A stretch of DNA of 64,000 nucleotides, taken from NCBI GenBank assembly GCA_022650485.1, contig JALCPP010000002.1, positions 184,007 through 248,006 of the forward strand. The letters are read 5' to 3'. This document shows, piece by piece, positions 25,625-34,036 of the stretch (its first letter is position 1; each line of letters opens with the position of its first letter). Below the pieces are notes generated by a model that saw only the letters and a program-made list of their open reading frames with translations, was not told where the DNA came from and ran no database searches. Source of the DNA: Oscillospiraceae bacterium. Its GTDB lineage: Bacteria; Bacillota; Clostridia; Oscillospirales; Acutalibacteraceae. Both the position numbers and the translations under genes were made by a program.

Positions 25625-25927
25625 ATGCAGAAAAGAAAAATATTAAGTGACCTGTACAATGGTAAACTAAACCCCATCGCACAGGAAGTCGTACATGGTA
25701 GCGACTATCAAAAGGCGATGGAACAAGCAAACGAACTGGAGGAAAAACTAAAAGCGATGCTAAATCAAGAGCAAACGGCACTGCTTGAGGAATTTATCTC
25801 GGCACATTTACAACTGAGCTGTGTAGGCAGCGAGGAACGCTTTACCTACGGCTTCCGCTTGGGAGCAAGAATGATACTGGAAATATTCGAAAAGGATGAC
25901 GAGCAGTTAAAACCGTTAATCGGTTAG
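25625..25927 (+). CDS. Small helical protein of the DUF6809-like type
   Basis: About 100 residues, mainly helical and charged: ILSDLYNGKLNPIAQEV, then ANELEEKLKAMLNQEQTALLEEF and a C-terminal FRLGARMILEIFEKDDEQLKP. That pattern is common in small proteins of Clostridia elements and often annotated as DUF6809. The ATG at 25625 is best spaced from AGGGAGG. Its end overlaps a terminator-like hairpin. Function unknown. Confidence 0.6.
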   Translation: MQKRKILSDLYNGKLNPIAQEVVHGSDYQKAMEQANELEEKLKAMLNQEQTALLEEFISAHLQLSCVGSEERFTYGFRLGARMILEIFEKDDEQLKPLIG

Positions 25928-25943
25928 CTGTTCGTCATTTTTT
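25896..25943 (+). terminator. Hairpin overlapping a gene end
   Basis: ATGACGAGCAG / CTGTTCGTCAT with a T-run; the left arm is coding. Confidence 0.7.
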
Positions 25944-26012
25944 ATGTAAAACCAAAGGGTGTATCGTGAAAACGGTATGCCCTTATTCTTTTACGATTGG
26001 AGGTGGTCGTTT

Positions 26013-26918
26013 TTGTTTATATGGGATTTTATCCTTGGCGATGTTATGGATCAGATTATTGACTGGCTTTATGGACAGATAGTCGGTTTTCTTGGAAACT
26101 TCTTTTCCCAAATGGGCAACATGGGCGTGGAGCTGTTTGAAATGACTTGGGTGCAAAGTATTGTATTGTTTTTCTCTTATCTGGCTTGGGCACTGTATGT
26201 AGTCGGTCTTGTGGTTTCCTGCTTTGAAACAGGGATCGAATACCAAAACGGCAAAGGCAGCGTTAAAGATTCAATGCTTAATGCTCTAAAAGGATTTATG
26301 GCAGTGTCACTTTTTACCGTTGTTCCCATTAGACTGTTTGAATTGTCCGTTAATCTGCAAAGCAGTTTGACCACAGGCATCACCGGTTACGGGCAGAGCT
26401 TTGGTGAAGTGGCAAACGAGATTATATCAGGACTGTCTACCATAGATGGCATTGAAAGTGCAATGGGTACTGGTATCTTCGGAGGACTCAGTGCCATAAC
26501 AAGCCCAATTCTTATGTTGTTTATTATCATCATGATGGGCTATGCCGTTATTAAAGTGTTCTTTGCAAACCTCAAACGAGGCGGTATTCTGCTCATACAA
26601 ATAGCAGTTGGCAGCCTATATATGTTCTCTGTTCCAAGAGGATATTACGATGGCTTTATTCAGTGGTGCAAGCAGATTGTTGGACTATGCCTGACCACAT
26701 TTTTACAAGCGACCATTCTAACTGCAGGCTTAATGGTGCTAAAAGATCATTGTTTACTTGGACTTGGCCTGATGCTTGCCGCAGGCGAAGTGCCGAGAAT
26801 CGCCGGTGCCTTTGGACTGGATACCAGTACCAAAGCCAATATGATGAGTGCCGTGTACACTGCACAGGCAGCAGTGAATACCACAAGAACAGTGGTGCAG
26901 GCAGTAGCACCGAAATAA
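26013..26918 (+). CDS. VirB6/TrbL-like conjugation channel protein
   Basis: About 301 residues with five to six membrane helices: FIWDFILGDVMDQIIDWLYGQI at the start, VLFFSYLAWALYVVGLVV, a long loop, ILMLFIIIMMGYAVIKVFF, and a C-terminal pair. The family forms the inner-membrane channel of type IV secretion systems. TTG at 26013, spaced from GGAGGTGG, is the likely start because homologues begin with this FIWDF segment. It precedes PrgI and VirB4, the normal order, although three accessory genes lie in between. Confidence 0.78.
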   Translation: MFIWDFILGDVMDQIIDWLYGQIVGFLGNFFSQMGNMGVELFEMTWVQSIVLFFSYLAWALYVVGLVVSCFETGIEYQNGKGSVKDSMLNALKGFMAVSLFTVVPIRLFELSVNLQSSLTTGITGYGQSFGEVANEIISGLSTIDGIESAMGTGIFGGLSAITSPILMLFIIIMMGYAVIKVFFANLKRGGILLIQIAVGSLYMFSVPRGYYDGFIQWCKQIVGLCLTTFLQATILTAGLMVLKDHCLLGLGLMLAAGEVPRIAGAFGLDTSTKANMMSAVYTAQAAVNTTRTVVQAVAPK

Positions 26919-26939
26919 GATACAGAAAGGAAAATGCTA

Positions 26940-27311
26940 ATGAAACGAATTTATGTAGCATCCCCTTATGCTGGGGATATTGAAAAAAATACGAAGTTTG
27001 CAAAGAAAGCGTGCCGTCATGTTATGAATGAAGGGCACGCTTTTTTTTGCCCACATTTGTTGTACCCCAATATTTTGAAAGAAAGTTGCCCTGCCGAAAG
27101 ACAGCTTGGACTGGATATGGGGCTTGCCATGCTTGACTCTTGCGATGAGCTATGGTGCTATGGGGATCATATCTCCCAGGGCATGATGGCTGAAATTGAA
27201 CAGGCTCTAAAGCTTAAAATTCCAACCCGCAGAGTGATGGAAACTGAACAAGGCTTTCATATTGGCGAGGTAAGAAACCAAGCTCCTCAAATGGAAATGA
27301 GTTCGTTATGA
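26940..27311 (+). CDS. Nucleoside 2-deoxyribosyltransferase-like protein (DUF4406/DUF7768 type)
   Basis: 123 residues. The start KRIYVASPYAGDIEKN has the N-terminal strand and loop of the 2-deoxyribosyltransferase-like Rossmann fold, with SPYxG as a probable phosphate or ribose contact. LDMGLAMLDSCDELWCYGD fits the central strand with acidic residues, and SQGMMAEIEQA the catalytic-Glu-type helix. Such proteins occur in phages and ICEs, where they may act on modified nucleotides. The stop overlaps the methyltransferase start (ATGA), linking it to DNA modification. Confidence 0.65.
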   Translation: MKRIYVASPYAGDIEKNTKFAKKACRHVMNEGHAFFCPHLLYPNILKESCPAERQLGLDMGLAMLDSCDELWCYGDHISQGMMAEIEQALKLKIPTRRVMETEQGFHIGEVRNQAPQMEMSSL

Positions 27312-27997
27312 TCATGACCATGGGGAGTCTTTTTGATGGGATTGGCGGCTTCCCGCTGGCAGCAGTCCACAGCGGTATTGTTCCTGTGTGGGCAAGTGAA
27401 ATTGAAGCCTTTCCCATTGAGGTAACAAAAATCAGGTTCCCCGATATGCTCCATGTTGGGGATATTACAAAACTAAATGGAGCCACACTCCCCCCTGTAG
27501 ACATCATTTGTGGTGGCTCGCCTTGCCAGGATTTATCTGTTGCAGGCAAGAGAGCCGGACTTGAGGGGGAACGCTCTGGACTGTTTATGGAGCAAATTCG
27601 TATAGCAAAGGAGATGAGAAAAGCTGATGAGCAAAGAGGTATGCCAGCTCACCTTGTTCGACCTCGATACCTCGTTTGGGAGAATGTGCCCGGAGCCTTC
27701 TCCAGTGCCGAAGGTGAAGATTTTAGGGCGGTCCTCGAAGAAATTATCCGAATTAAGCACAGCGCCTGTGATGTGCCTAGACCTGACACCGGGAAATGGC
27801 AATCTGCTGGGGTTGCCGTTTTGGGAAACGAATTCAGTTTGGCTTGGCGAGTGCTGGACGCTCAATTCTGGGGAGTCGCCCAAAGACGCCGTCGTATCTT
27901 CCTTGTCGCAGATTTTGGAGGACGCACCGCACCCCAAATACTATTTAAGCAAGACTGCCTGTTTGGGAATCCTCCGGAGAGCCAAAGCGAGGGATAA
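27308..27997 (+). CDS. C5-cytosine DNA methyltransferase, N-terminal catalytic subunit
   Basis: 229 residues. Motif I SLFDGIGGFPLA (AdoMet), motif IV GGSPCQDLS with the catalytic Cys, and the ENVPGA motif followed by RRRRIFLVADF (motif VIII) are all present; motifs IX and X are missing. These lie on the second gene, which starts inside this one in another frame, so the pair resembles split two-subunit C5 enzymes such as AquI. It likely protects element DNA from restriction on transfer. The start overlaps the preceding gene by four bases. Confidence 0.88.
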   Translation: MIMTMGSLFDGIGGFPLAAVHSGIVPVWASEIEAFPIEVTKIRFPDMLHVGDITKLNGATLPPVDIICGGSPCQDLSVAGKRAGLEGERSGLFMEQIRIAKEMRKADEQRGMPAHLVRPRYLVWENVPGAFSSAEGEDFRAVLEEIIRIKHSACDVPRPDTGKWQSAGVAVLGNEFSLAWRVLDAQFWGVAQRRRRIFLVADFGGRTAPQILFKQDCLFGNPPESQSEG

Positions 27998-29399
27998 GGA
28001 ACTACCAGTGCAGCTGAAAACAGCACTTGAAATACAGGCAGGACTAACTCCGACAATGCAAACAGAAATGGATAGTGAGCTGAAGTCCTATCACATCAAT
28101 CAGCGTAATGAGGGAATTGACCTTAATAATGTTTCGGGAGCATTGATGGCAACACAAAATATGCAGATGCAGACCTTTGTCAAGGAACCATTAAGTCAGA
28201 AAGAAAAAATTGGATTTGATGGCTATGCCGGAGATGTAACAGGAAGTGTTTCTGCTACCCTTGGCACGAACTGCGGTAACAGCACAGGCAGAAACGGTGT
28301 CATTGAACCTACCATCTGCCTCAATGACCAAGGCGGAGAACGAATGGATATCACTGAGGATATTACTGCAACCCTCCGTGCAGGAATGGGTGGAAACCTA
28401 CCAATTGTGATGGGTAGTCAGCAAGGAGGTGCGGAAATCTGTCAAAACCTTTGTCCAACCATTACCTCTGCTGCAGGAACCAGTGGAAACAACCAGCCAG
28501 TGTTGTTTGACAATCACGGAAAAGACTGTCGTTACAACGGCCCATTAAAGGTTGCACCAACAGTAGCATCGGTTTATGGTACCGGGGGTAATAACATTCC
28601 ACTTCTGACTCAGCCCCTTGCCTTTAGTCTTGACAGCAAAGATAGTAATTCTATGAAATCTGCCAATCCCTATTCGGGCTGCAGAGAAACGGACAAATCC
28701 AGAACGCTTGATACCACCAACCCAGATCCAAGTAAAAACCAAGGTGGTGTTGCCATTTTACAACCCCAGGAAAGTTACTGCATTGCTGCCAACACCATTG
28801 ACCGCCAGCCTCAAAACGGTGGTAATGGGCAAGGTGTGCAAATGGATGTAAGCTATACCCTTACCACCTCCGACATCCATGCAATCTATAAGCCCGAACC
28901 ATATCAAGATGTAGTGGGTGCTTTATGCCATAGGGACTACAAGGGAGTGAACACCATTTATGTGAACCAAGACAAATGTGTGGTCGAAAGAACCTATCAA
29001 GATGTGGTCGGTGCATTATGCAGCGGTGATGAAAAAGGTATTGGTAATCAGTATGTGGAGCAAGGCAAATGCATTATTGATGACGGTCCGTCTGTCTTTG
29101 GCGGAACAGGCTATGCCGATTTTGATGAGGGCATCAGCACCCTTAGAGCCAGTGGTGGAACCAATGGCGGTGGCAGTGAAAACCTTGCAGTCAAGAGAAA
29201 TCTTGTCCGCAGGCTGACACCGCTTGAATGTGAACGTCTCCAAGGCTTCCCAGACGGTTGGACAAACATAGAAAAGGCTGCCGATTCACCAAGATACAAG
29301 GCACTCGGCAACAGCGTAGCAATTCCGTGCGTGAACTTCGTCATGCGTGGAATTGCTTATTTTTTGCAAAAACAAAAACAAGAACAGGAGGAAAAATAA
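27627..29399 (+). CDS. C5 methyltransferase, C-terminal subunit with overprinted N-terminus
   Basis: 590 residues. The first ~123 (MSKEVCQLTLFDLD, then CWTLNSGESPKDAV, SQILEDAPHPKYYLSKTACLGILRRAK) are encoded in the +1 frame over the end of the first subunit. They match a conserved domain known from phage and ICE proteins. The middle holds CLNDQGGERMDITEDITATLRAG and repeated units (YQDVVGALC twice), likely the target-recognition region. The end has LTPLECERLQGFPDGWT and ALGNSVAIPC, motifs IX and X. AAAGGAG lies 13-14 bases before the ATG, so start-site choice is moderate. Both halves are needed for a whole enzyme. Confidence 0.85.
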   Translation: MSKEVCQLTLFDLDTSFGRMCPEPSPVPKVKILGRSSKKLSELSTAPVMCLDLTPGNGNLLGLPFWETNSVWLGECWTLNSGESPKDAVVSSLSQILEDAPHPKYYLSKTACLGILRRAKARDKELPVQLKTALEIQAGLTPTMQTEMDSELKSYHINQRNEGIDLNNVSGALMATQNMQMQTFVKEPLSQKEKIGFDGYAGDVTGSVSATLGTNCGNSTGRNGVIEPTICLNDQGGERMDITEDITATLRAGMGGNLPIVMGSQQGGAEICQNLCPTITSAAGTSGNNQPVLFDNHGKDCRYNGPLKVAPTVASVYGTGGNNIPLLTQPLAFSLDSKDSNSMKSANPYSGCRETDKSRTLDTTNPDPSKNQGGVAILQPQESYCIAANTIDRQPQNGGNGQGVQMDVSYTLTTSDIHAIYKPEPYQDVVGALCHRDYKGVNTIYVNQDKCVVERTYQDVVGALCSGDEKGIGNQYVEQGKCIIDDGPSVFGGTGYADFDEGISTLRASGGTNGGGSENLAVKRNLVRRLTPLECERLQGFPDGWTNIEKAADSPRYKALGNSVAIPCVNFVMRGIAYFLQKQKQEQEEK

Positions 29400-29669
29400 T
29401 TGGAATATCTATACCCTGATAATCTGAAAGCAAAGGCAACTCTGTGGTTGTGGGAACTACGTGATATTGGCATCATCGCCATTGGTTTACTCATTTCTGT
29501 CTTTGCGCTCTCGCAGACAGGCTTGCTCCTGCCGGTAGTAATCACAGCAGTCTATGCCTTTTTATCCATCCGATTTGAGGATGTAAGCATCCTTGATTTT
29601 ATCAAATACGCTGTGGCTTTCTTCTTTCTAAAGTCACAGCAATACGAATGGAGGTCAATAGATGAGTAA
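29400..29669 (+). CDS. PrgI-family conjugation protein
   Basis: 89 residues with two membrane helices: a short polar start, LRDIGIIAIGLLISVFAL, LLPVVITAVYAFLSI, then a polar tail. PrgI is the VirB3-like partner of the VirB4 ATPase in Gram-positive type IV secretion. TTG at 29400 is eight bases after AGGAGG. Its end overlaps the next gene by eight bases, so it is translationally coupled to it. Confidence 0.8.
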   Translation: MEYLYPDNLKAKATLWLWELRDIGIIAIGLLISVFALSQTGLLLPVVITAVYAFLSIRFEDVSILDFIKYAVAFFFLKSQQYEWRSIDE

Positions 29670-30240
29670 AAAAGAGAAAGGCTCTGTATCCACACAGAGC
29701 CTGATGAGCATTGAAAGCATCACCGATTACAGCCTTAAAACTCCACATGGTGAGCTTGTGTATTTTATCATTCACCCCACCAACATCTCTGTTTTGTCGG
29801 AGAGTAGCGTCAGCAGCCGAATCTACGCCCTAATGACGGTGCTGAAAGGCATTGTAGAAATTGAGATGCTCTGTCTTAATTCCAAAGAAAACTTCGATGA
29901 TAACAAGACATTTTTGCAAAGTAGAATAGAGGAAGAACCAAATCCCATTATCCGAAAATTACTCCAAAAGGATAGTCAAAATCTTGATAGAATGCAAGTG
30001 CAGATGGCAACGGCAAGAGAGTTTTTAATCATCATTCGCCTTAGAAACGAAAAAGAAAGCGATGTGTTTTCCTACCTATCACGCATTGAAAAAAGCCTTA
30101 AGGATCAAGGATTCACCTCAAGGAGAGCTGACAATGCTGATATTAAAAGAATTCTTGCTGTCTATTTTGAGCAAAATGTGACGTCAGATAGGTATGAGGA
30201 TTATGATGGAGAGCGTTGGGTGGTGCTTGGTGAACGGTAG
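29662..30240 (+). CDS. Conserved conjugation protein between PrgI and VirB4
   Basis: 192 soluble residues, alpha/beta: SIESITDYSLKTPHGELVYFIIHPTNIS, then RIYALMTVLKGIVEIEMLCLNSKENF and a helical C-terminus. The segment resembles the N-terminal (pre-ATPase) module of VirB4-type proteins, so it may be a separated subunit working with the VirB4 ATPase 417 bases downstream. No nucleotide motif is present. It ends in WVVLGER. Confidence 0.6.
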   Translation: MSKKEKGSVSTQSLMSIESITDYSLKTPHGELVYFIIHPTNISVLSESSVSSRIYALMTVLKGIVEIEMLCLNSKENFDDNKTFLQSRIEEEPNPIIRKLLQKDSQNLDRMQVQMATAREFLIIIRLRNEKESDVFSYLSRIEKSLKDQGFTSRRADNADIKRILAVYFEQNVTSDRYEDYDGERWVVLGER

Positions 30241-30330
30241 CTGTTGTAATTGAAAAGCTCCTGTCAAAGTAGTATAATAAATATACTAAATTACTTAGCA
30301 AATTAATGTAATCATGAAAGGAGAATATAT

Positions 30331-30567
30331 ATGTCAAATTGGACAGCTACACATCCTTATAAAGATAAGGATTGGAATCAAACTTGTGATTATTGTGGAT
30401 GCGTATTTCGTATGGAAAATCAATTACAAGATGGTCACAATGAATCGGAAGAATACTATTGCCCTGAATGTGGAAAAGAATTTAAAATCAGAGCTTGCAT
30501 TACTCCACAAGTAACTTTGATTTCAAAAAGAACTGACGGAAAGACTGATAGTTATAATAACAATTAG
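30331..30567 (+). CDS. Small zinc-ribbon protein
   Basis: 78 residues with CDYCGC near residue 20 and CPECGK near residue 45, two CxxC knuckles that should bind one zinc. Polar and without membrane helix. GAAAGGAG precedes the ATG. It lies between the PrgI partner and VirB4 with its own gap and terminator, so it looks like a later insertion into the transfer operon. A role in nucleic-acid or protein binding is possible. Confidence 0.65.
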   Translation: MSNWTATHPYKDKDWNQTCDYCGCVFRMENQLQDGHNESEEYYCPECGKEFKIRACITPQVTLISKRTDGKTDSYNNN

Positions 30568-30598
30568 AATATGCATTAACATATTATCCCGCATAACC

Positions 30599-30632
30599 TA
30601 AAGCAACTTCATTCGTGAGGTTGCTTTTTTTA
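30599..30632 (+). terminator. Intrinsic terminator-like hairpin before virB4
   Basis: AAAGCAAC / GTTGCTTTTTTT over a loop TTCATTCGTGAG, 25 bases before the virB4 start. Confidence 0.75.
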
Positions 30633-30656
30633 TATCTTAAAACAGAGAAAGGAATG

Positions 30657-32486
30657 ATGAAACTAGTGAAAAAGGTAAAAGATGAGTCTGCCATGGATAC
30701 CAGGATTAAAACCTACTTGGATATGATTGCCCCGGCGGTGGTGAAATTTAATACGGACCACTACATTTGCGGAAACACCTTCCGTTGTGTTTATGCCCTG
30801 CGTGAATACCCAACGGCAACCTCTGAACAGGCAATCCTACGCCACCTTGGAGAAAAAGACGGCGTGACTCTACGCATCTATACGAGGCAAGTGACAGCAG
30901 CTGAGGAAAAGCGAATCATTCATAATGCAACGAATAAGAACCGTATGAAAAGCAGCAACACCAACGATTTGCAGCAGACTGTTACAGCCGAGAGCAACTT
31001 GCAGGATGTGGTGACATTGGTGTCCACCATGCACCGAAACCGAGAGCCTCTCATCCATTGTGCTGTGTATATTGAGCTGACCGCCAATGATTACGACAGC
31101 TTAAAGCTGTTGCAGACCGACGTGTTGACCGAGCTTGTGCGTTCAAAACTCAATGTGGATAGACTGTTGCTTCGTCAGCAGCAAGGCTTTTTATGTGTCG
31201 GCCCATCGGGGCGAAATGTGTTTGGCAATCAATATGAAAGGGTACTTCCGGCAAGCTCGGTTGCCAACCTGTACCCCTTCAATTATAGCGGCAAGACCGA
31301 TAGCCAAGGCTTTTATCTTGGTCGAGATAAGTTTGGCTCGAATATTCTTGTGGATTTTGATAAGAGAGATGATGATAAAACCAACCCCTGCATCCTTATC
31401 CTCGGCAACTCCGGGCAAGGTAAAAGCTATCTCTTAAAGCTTATTTTGTGTAACATCTTAGAAAGCGGTAAGAGTGTAATCTGCCTTGATCCGGAACATG
31501 AATTTGCAGAGCTTGCCGAGAATTTGGGTGGATGCTTCATTGACCTTATGAGTGGTCAGTATATGATTAATCCACTCGAACCAAAGTCTTGGGATGACGG
31601 CAGCTCGGTGCATGACAAGGAAGCACCTATGACTTTTAGGCAGGCAACCAAGCTGAGTCAGCACATTTCATTCCTAAAAGACTTCTTCCGTTGTTACAAG
31701 GACTTCACTGACAAGCACATTGATGTTATCGAAATCATGCTCTCCAAGCTCTACACAAAATGGAACATCAGTGACCACACCGATTTTACAAGCCTTGAAC
31801 CCAAGCAGTACCCAATCCTGTCTGACCTTTACACGCTCATTGAAGAAGAATACCAAGGATACGATACTGCAAAGCATCAGCTATATACCGCCGAGCTGTT
31901 GCAGGAAATCCTCTTAGGACTGCATTCTATGTGCAAGGGAGCAGAAAGCAAATTCTTTAACGGCCACACCAATATTACCTCTGACCGTTTTATCGTATTT
32001 GGGGTAAAGGGTCTGTTACAGGCAAGTAAGAATGTGAAAAATGCTCTGCTGTTCAATGTGTTATCCTTTATGAGCGACAAGCTCTTGACCGAGGGCAACA
32101 CCGCCGCTGCCATTGACGAGCTGTACTTGTTCCTCACCAACCTTACCGCAATTGAATATATCCGCAACTTTATGAAGCGTGTGCGAAAGAAAGAGTCCTC
32201 CGTAATTCTAAGTAGTCAGAACTTGGAGGACTTTAATATTGAAGGTATCCGAGAGATGACAAAGCCATTGTTCTCTATCCCAACTCACCAATTTCTGTTT
32301 AATACCGGTGCGGTTGATGCCAAATTTTATATGGACACCTTACAGCTTGAAGAAAGTGAATACAAGCTCATCCGGTTTCCACAGCGTGGCGTGTGCCTCT
32401 ATAAATGCGGCAATGAGCGATATAACCTTGCCGTTCATGCGCCAGCGTACAAGGAGAAGCTGTTCGGAAAGGCCGGTGGGCGATGA
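30657..32486 (+). CDS. VirB4-like conjugative transfer ATPase
   Basis: About 609 residues. The N-terminal part (KVKDESAMDTRIKTYLDMIAP and the TDHYICGNTFRCV block) is the usual VirB4 lead. The ATPase domain has Walker A LGNSGQGKSYLLK near residue 255 and Walker B with IDELYLFLT near 485, then the SSQNLEDF motif. It energises assembly of the transfer apparatus. Start: AAAGGA directly precedes ATG 30654, so ATG 30657 or the GTG at 30666 are also possible; I list 30657. The next gene overlaps the stop by four bases. Confidence 0.9.
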   Translation: MKLVKKVKDESAMDTRIKTYLDMIAPAVVKFNTDHYICGNTFRCVYALREYPTATSEQAILRHLGEKDGVTLRIYTRQVTAAEEKRIIHNATNKNRMKSSNTNDLQQTVTAESNLQDVVTLVSTMHRNREPLIHCAVYIELTANDYDSLKLLQTDVLTELVRSKLNVDRLLLRQQQGFLCVGPSGRNVFGNQYERVLPASSVANLYPFNYSGKTDSQGFYLGRDKFGSNILVDFDKRDDDKTNPCILILGNSGQGKSYLLKLILCNILESGKSVICLDPEHEFAELAENLGGCFIDLMSGQYMINPLEPKSWDDGSSVHDKEAPMTFRQATKLSQHISFLKDFFRCYKDFTDKHIDVIEIMLSKLYTKWNISDHTDFTSLEPKQYPILSDLYTLIEEEYQGYDTAKHQLYTAELLQEILLGLHSMCKGAESKFFNGHTNITSDRFIVFGVKGLLQASKNVKNALLFNVLSFMSDKLLTEGNTAAAIDELYLFLTNLTAIEYIRNFMKRVRKKESSVILSSQNLEDFNIEGIREMTKPLFSIPTHQFLFNTGAVDAKFYMDTLQLEESEYKLIRFPQRGVCLYKCGNERYNLAVHAPAYKEKLFGKAGGR

Positions 32487-32953
32487 TGAAATTACAAACT
32501 GAATATGAGCAAATTTTGACGGTCATTCTTGAAGATTTGCGTGTGTGCCTGCAGTACACCCCAAATCGAGAGAATGACCTATTGTGTTTTATGGAGTAAT
32601 ATCTCAAGGCGGCAAAGGAGCTTCGTCCAGCTATTTTGCAAAATCTTCGAGCCTGTATGGATGGCGGAGTGTATCCAAATCCCTATGCGATGTACCAGCA
32701 TTATGGAGAACGAGAAATCAATCTTTTAGAACAGCTCCTGCGTGGTTATCTTCAAGATATGCAAGGTTGTGCCGACAAGGAGCTTGTGCTGATAAACCTC
32801 ATTGCTGCCATCAATGACCTGCAGGACAAATGCTGTGGTCAGCTGATAGATAGCTGGCGAAAGGACCATCTGACACAGTTTCTTGCTTTAGCCGCGAAGG
32901 AACAGCATCTGTCCTTTGCTATTTCCTTGATTGACAGTGAAAACAGGTGGTGA
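32483..32953 (+). pseudogene. Conserved transfer-operon gene interrupted by one ochre codon
   Basis: The frame starts at the ATG overlapping the virB4 stop and would give about 156 residues. A TAA at 32597-32599 (codon 39) interrupts it, with no frame change: upstream ENDLLCFME, downstream YLKAAKELRPAILQNLRACMDGG to WRKDHLTQFLAL. A single C-to-T change (CAA to TAA) would explain it. The 3' part could restart at a TTG near 32636, but without a clear ribosome site. The protein is soluble and helical, with function unknown. Confidence 0.7.
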
Positions 32954-32967
32954 GGTGGTGATGAAAT

Positions 32968-34026
32968 TTGGATTTAAGAGAACAAAACTTTGGTATTGAA
33001 ATTGAAATGACAGGCATTACCCGAAACCGTGCTGCCCAAGTGGTAGCGGACTATTTTGGCACTTACTCTCACTATGACGGCGGTGGCTATGATGCCTATC
33101 ATGTAATGGACAATCAAAACCGCAAGTGGAAAATCATGAGCGATGCCAGCATTATGTGTCAGAGGAAAATTGATAACCGAAAGGTTGTTGCAGGGCGAGA
33201 ATACAGTGTGGAGCTTGTCAGCCCAATCTGTACCTACAATGATATTGAAAAAATACAGGAAATTGTGCGCGCCTTGCGAGGTGCAGGAGCCTTTGCCAAT
33301 GCAAGTGTAGGCATCCATATTCACATCAATGCTGCCCCATTTGAAGCCAAGCAACTCCGCAATCTTGTCAATATCGTGGCAGCGAAAGAGGATATGATTT
33401 ATAGGGCGTTACAGGTGGAATCCCGCAGAGAACAGCGGTACTGCCGAAAGATTGATACCAGTTTTTTGGAGCGACTGAACCGTGAAAAGCCAACCACCCG
33501 TGAACACCTCAAGAATATATGGTATAACGGTGATGATGGCAGCTACCAACACTATCACGACAGCCGATACCACTGCCTCAACCTACACAGTGTATTTCAG
33601 AAAGGTACCATTGAGTTTCGAGCCTTCAACTCAGGAGATACCGGAAGTAAAGGCTCAATCCACGCAGGAAAAATCAAAGCATACATTCAGTTCTGTATGG
33701 CAATCACAGCACAGGCATATAATCAAAAGTACGCCAGTCCAACCAAGACCGTATCAGAGAATGAGAAATATACTTTTCGTGTTTGGCTCCTTCGCCTTGG
33801 CATGATTGGTGATGAGTTTAAAACCGCACGAACTCATTTGCTAAATCACTTGGATGGAAACATTGCGTGGAAAGACCCTGCGCAAGCTATTGCACAAAGA
33901 GAACGGTTGCGAAAAAAACAGGAAGAAGAATTAGATCACGAGCAGCGAGAAAATATATCAAAGGACGTGGAGCAGGAGCAATCCCAAGAGGATGGCCCTG
34001 TTTTTTCTATGTCTATGACTATGTAG
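32968..34026 (+). CDS. Amidoligase-family protein
   Basis: 352 residues. The start NFGIEIEMTGITR and the block SVELVSPICTYNDIEKI are signature parts of the amidoligase (glutamine-synthetase-like, pfam12224) fold, with Glu-x-Glu metal ligands in IEIEM. VGIHIHINA and TIEFRAFNSGD are further conserved catalytic blocks. A charged helical tail ends VFSMSMTM. Family members form amide or isopeptide bonds with ATP. The next gene is a gamma-glutamylcyclotransferase relative, a pairing reported for conjugative elements. The TTG at 32968 is preceded by GGTGGTGATG. The substrate is unknown. Confidence 0.8.
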   Translation: MDLREQNFGIEIEMTGITRNRAAQVVADYFGTYSHYDGGGYDAYHVMDNQNRKWKIMSDASIMCQRKIDNRKVVAGREYSVELVSPICTYNDIEKIQEIVRALRGAGAFANASVGIHIHINAAPFEAKQLRNLVNIVAAKEDMIYRALQVESRREQRYCRKIDTSFLERLNREKPTTREHLKNIWYNGDDGSYQHYHDSRYHCLNLHSVFQKGTIEFRAFNSGDTGSKGSIHAGKIKAYIQFCMAITAQAYNQKYASPTKTVSENEKYTFRVWLLRLGMIGDEFKTARTHLLNHLDGNIAWKDPAQAIAQRERLRKKQEEELDHEQRENISKDVEQEQSQEDGPVFSMSMTM

Positions 34027-34036
34027 GAGGTGCAAT

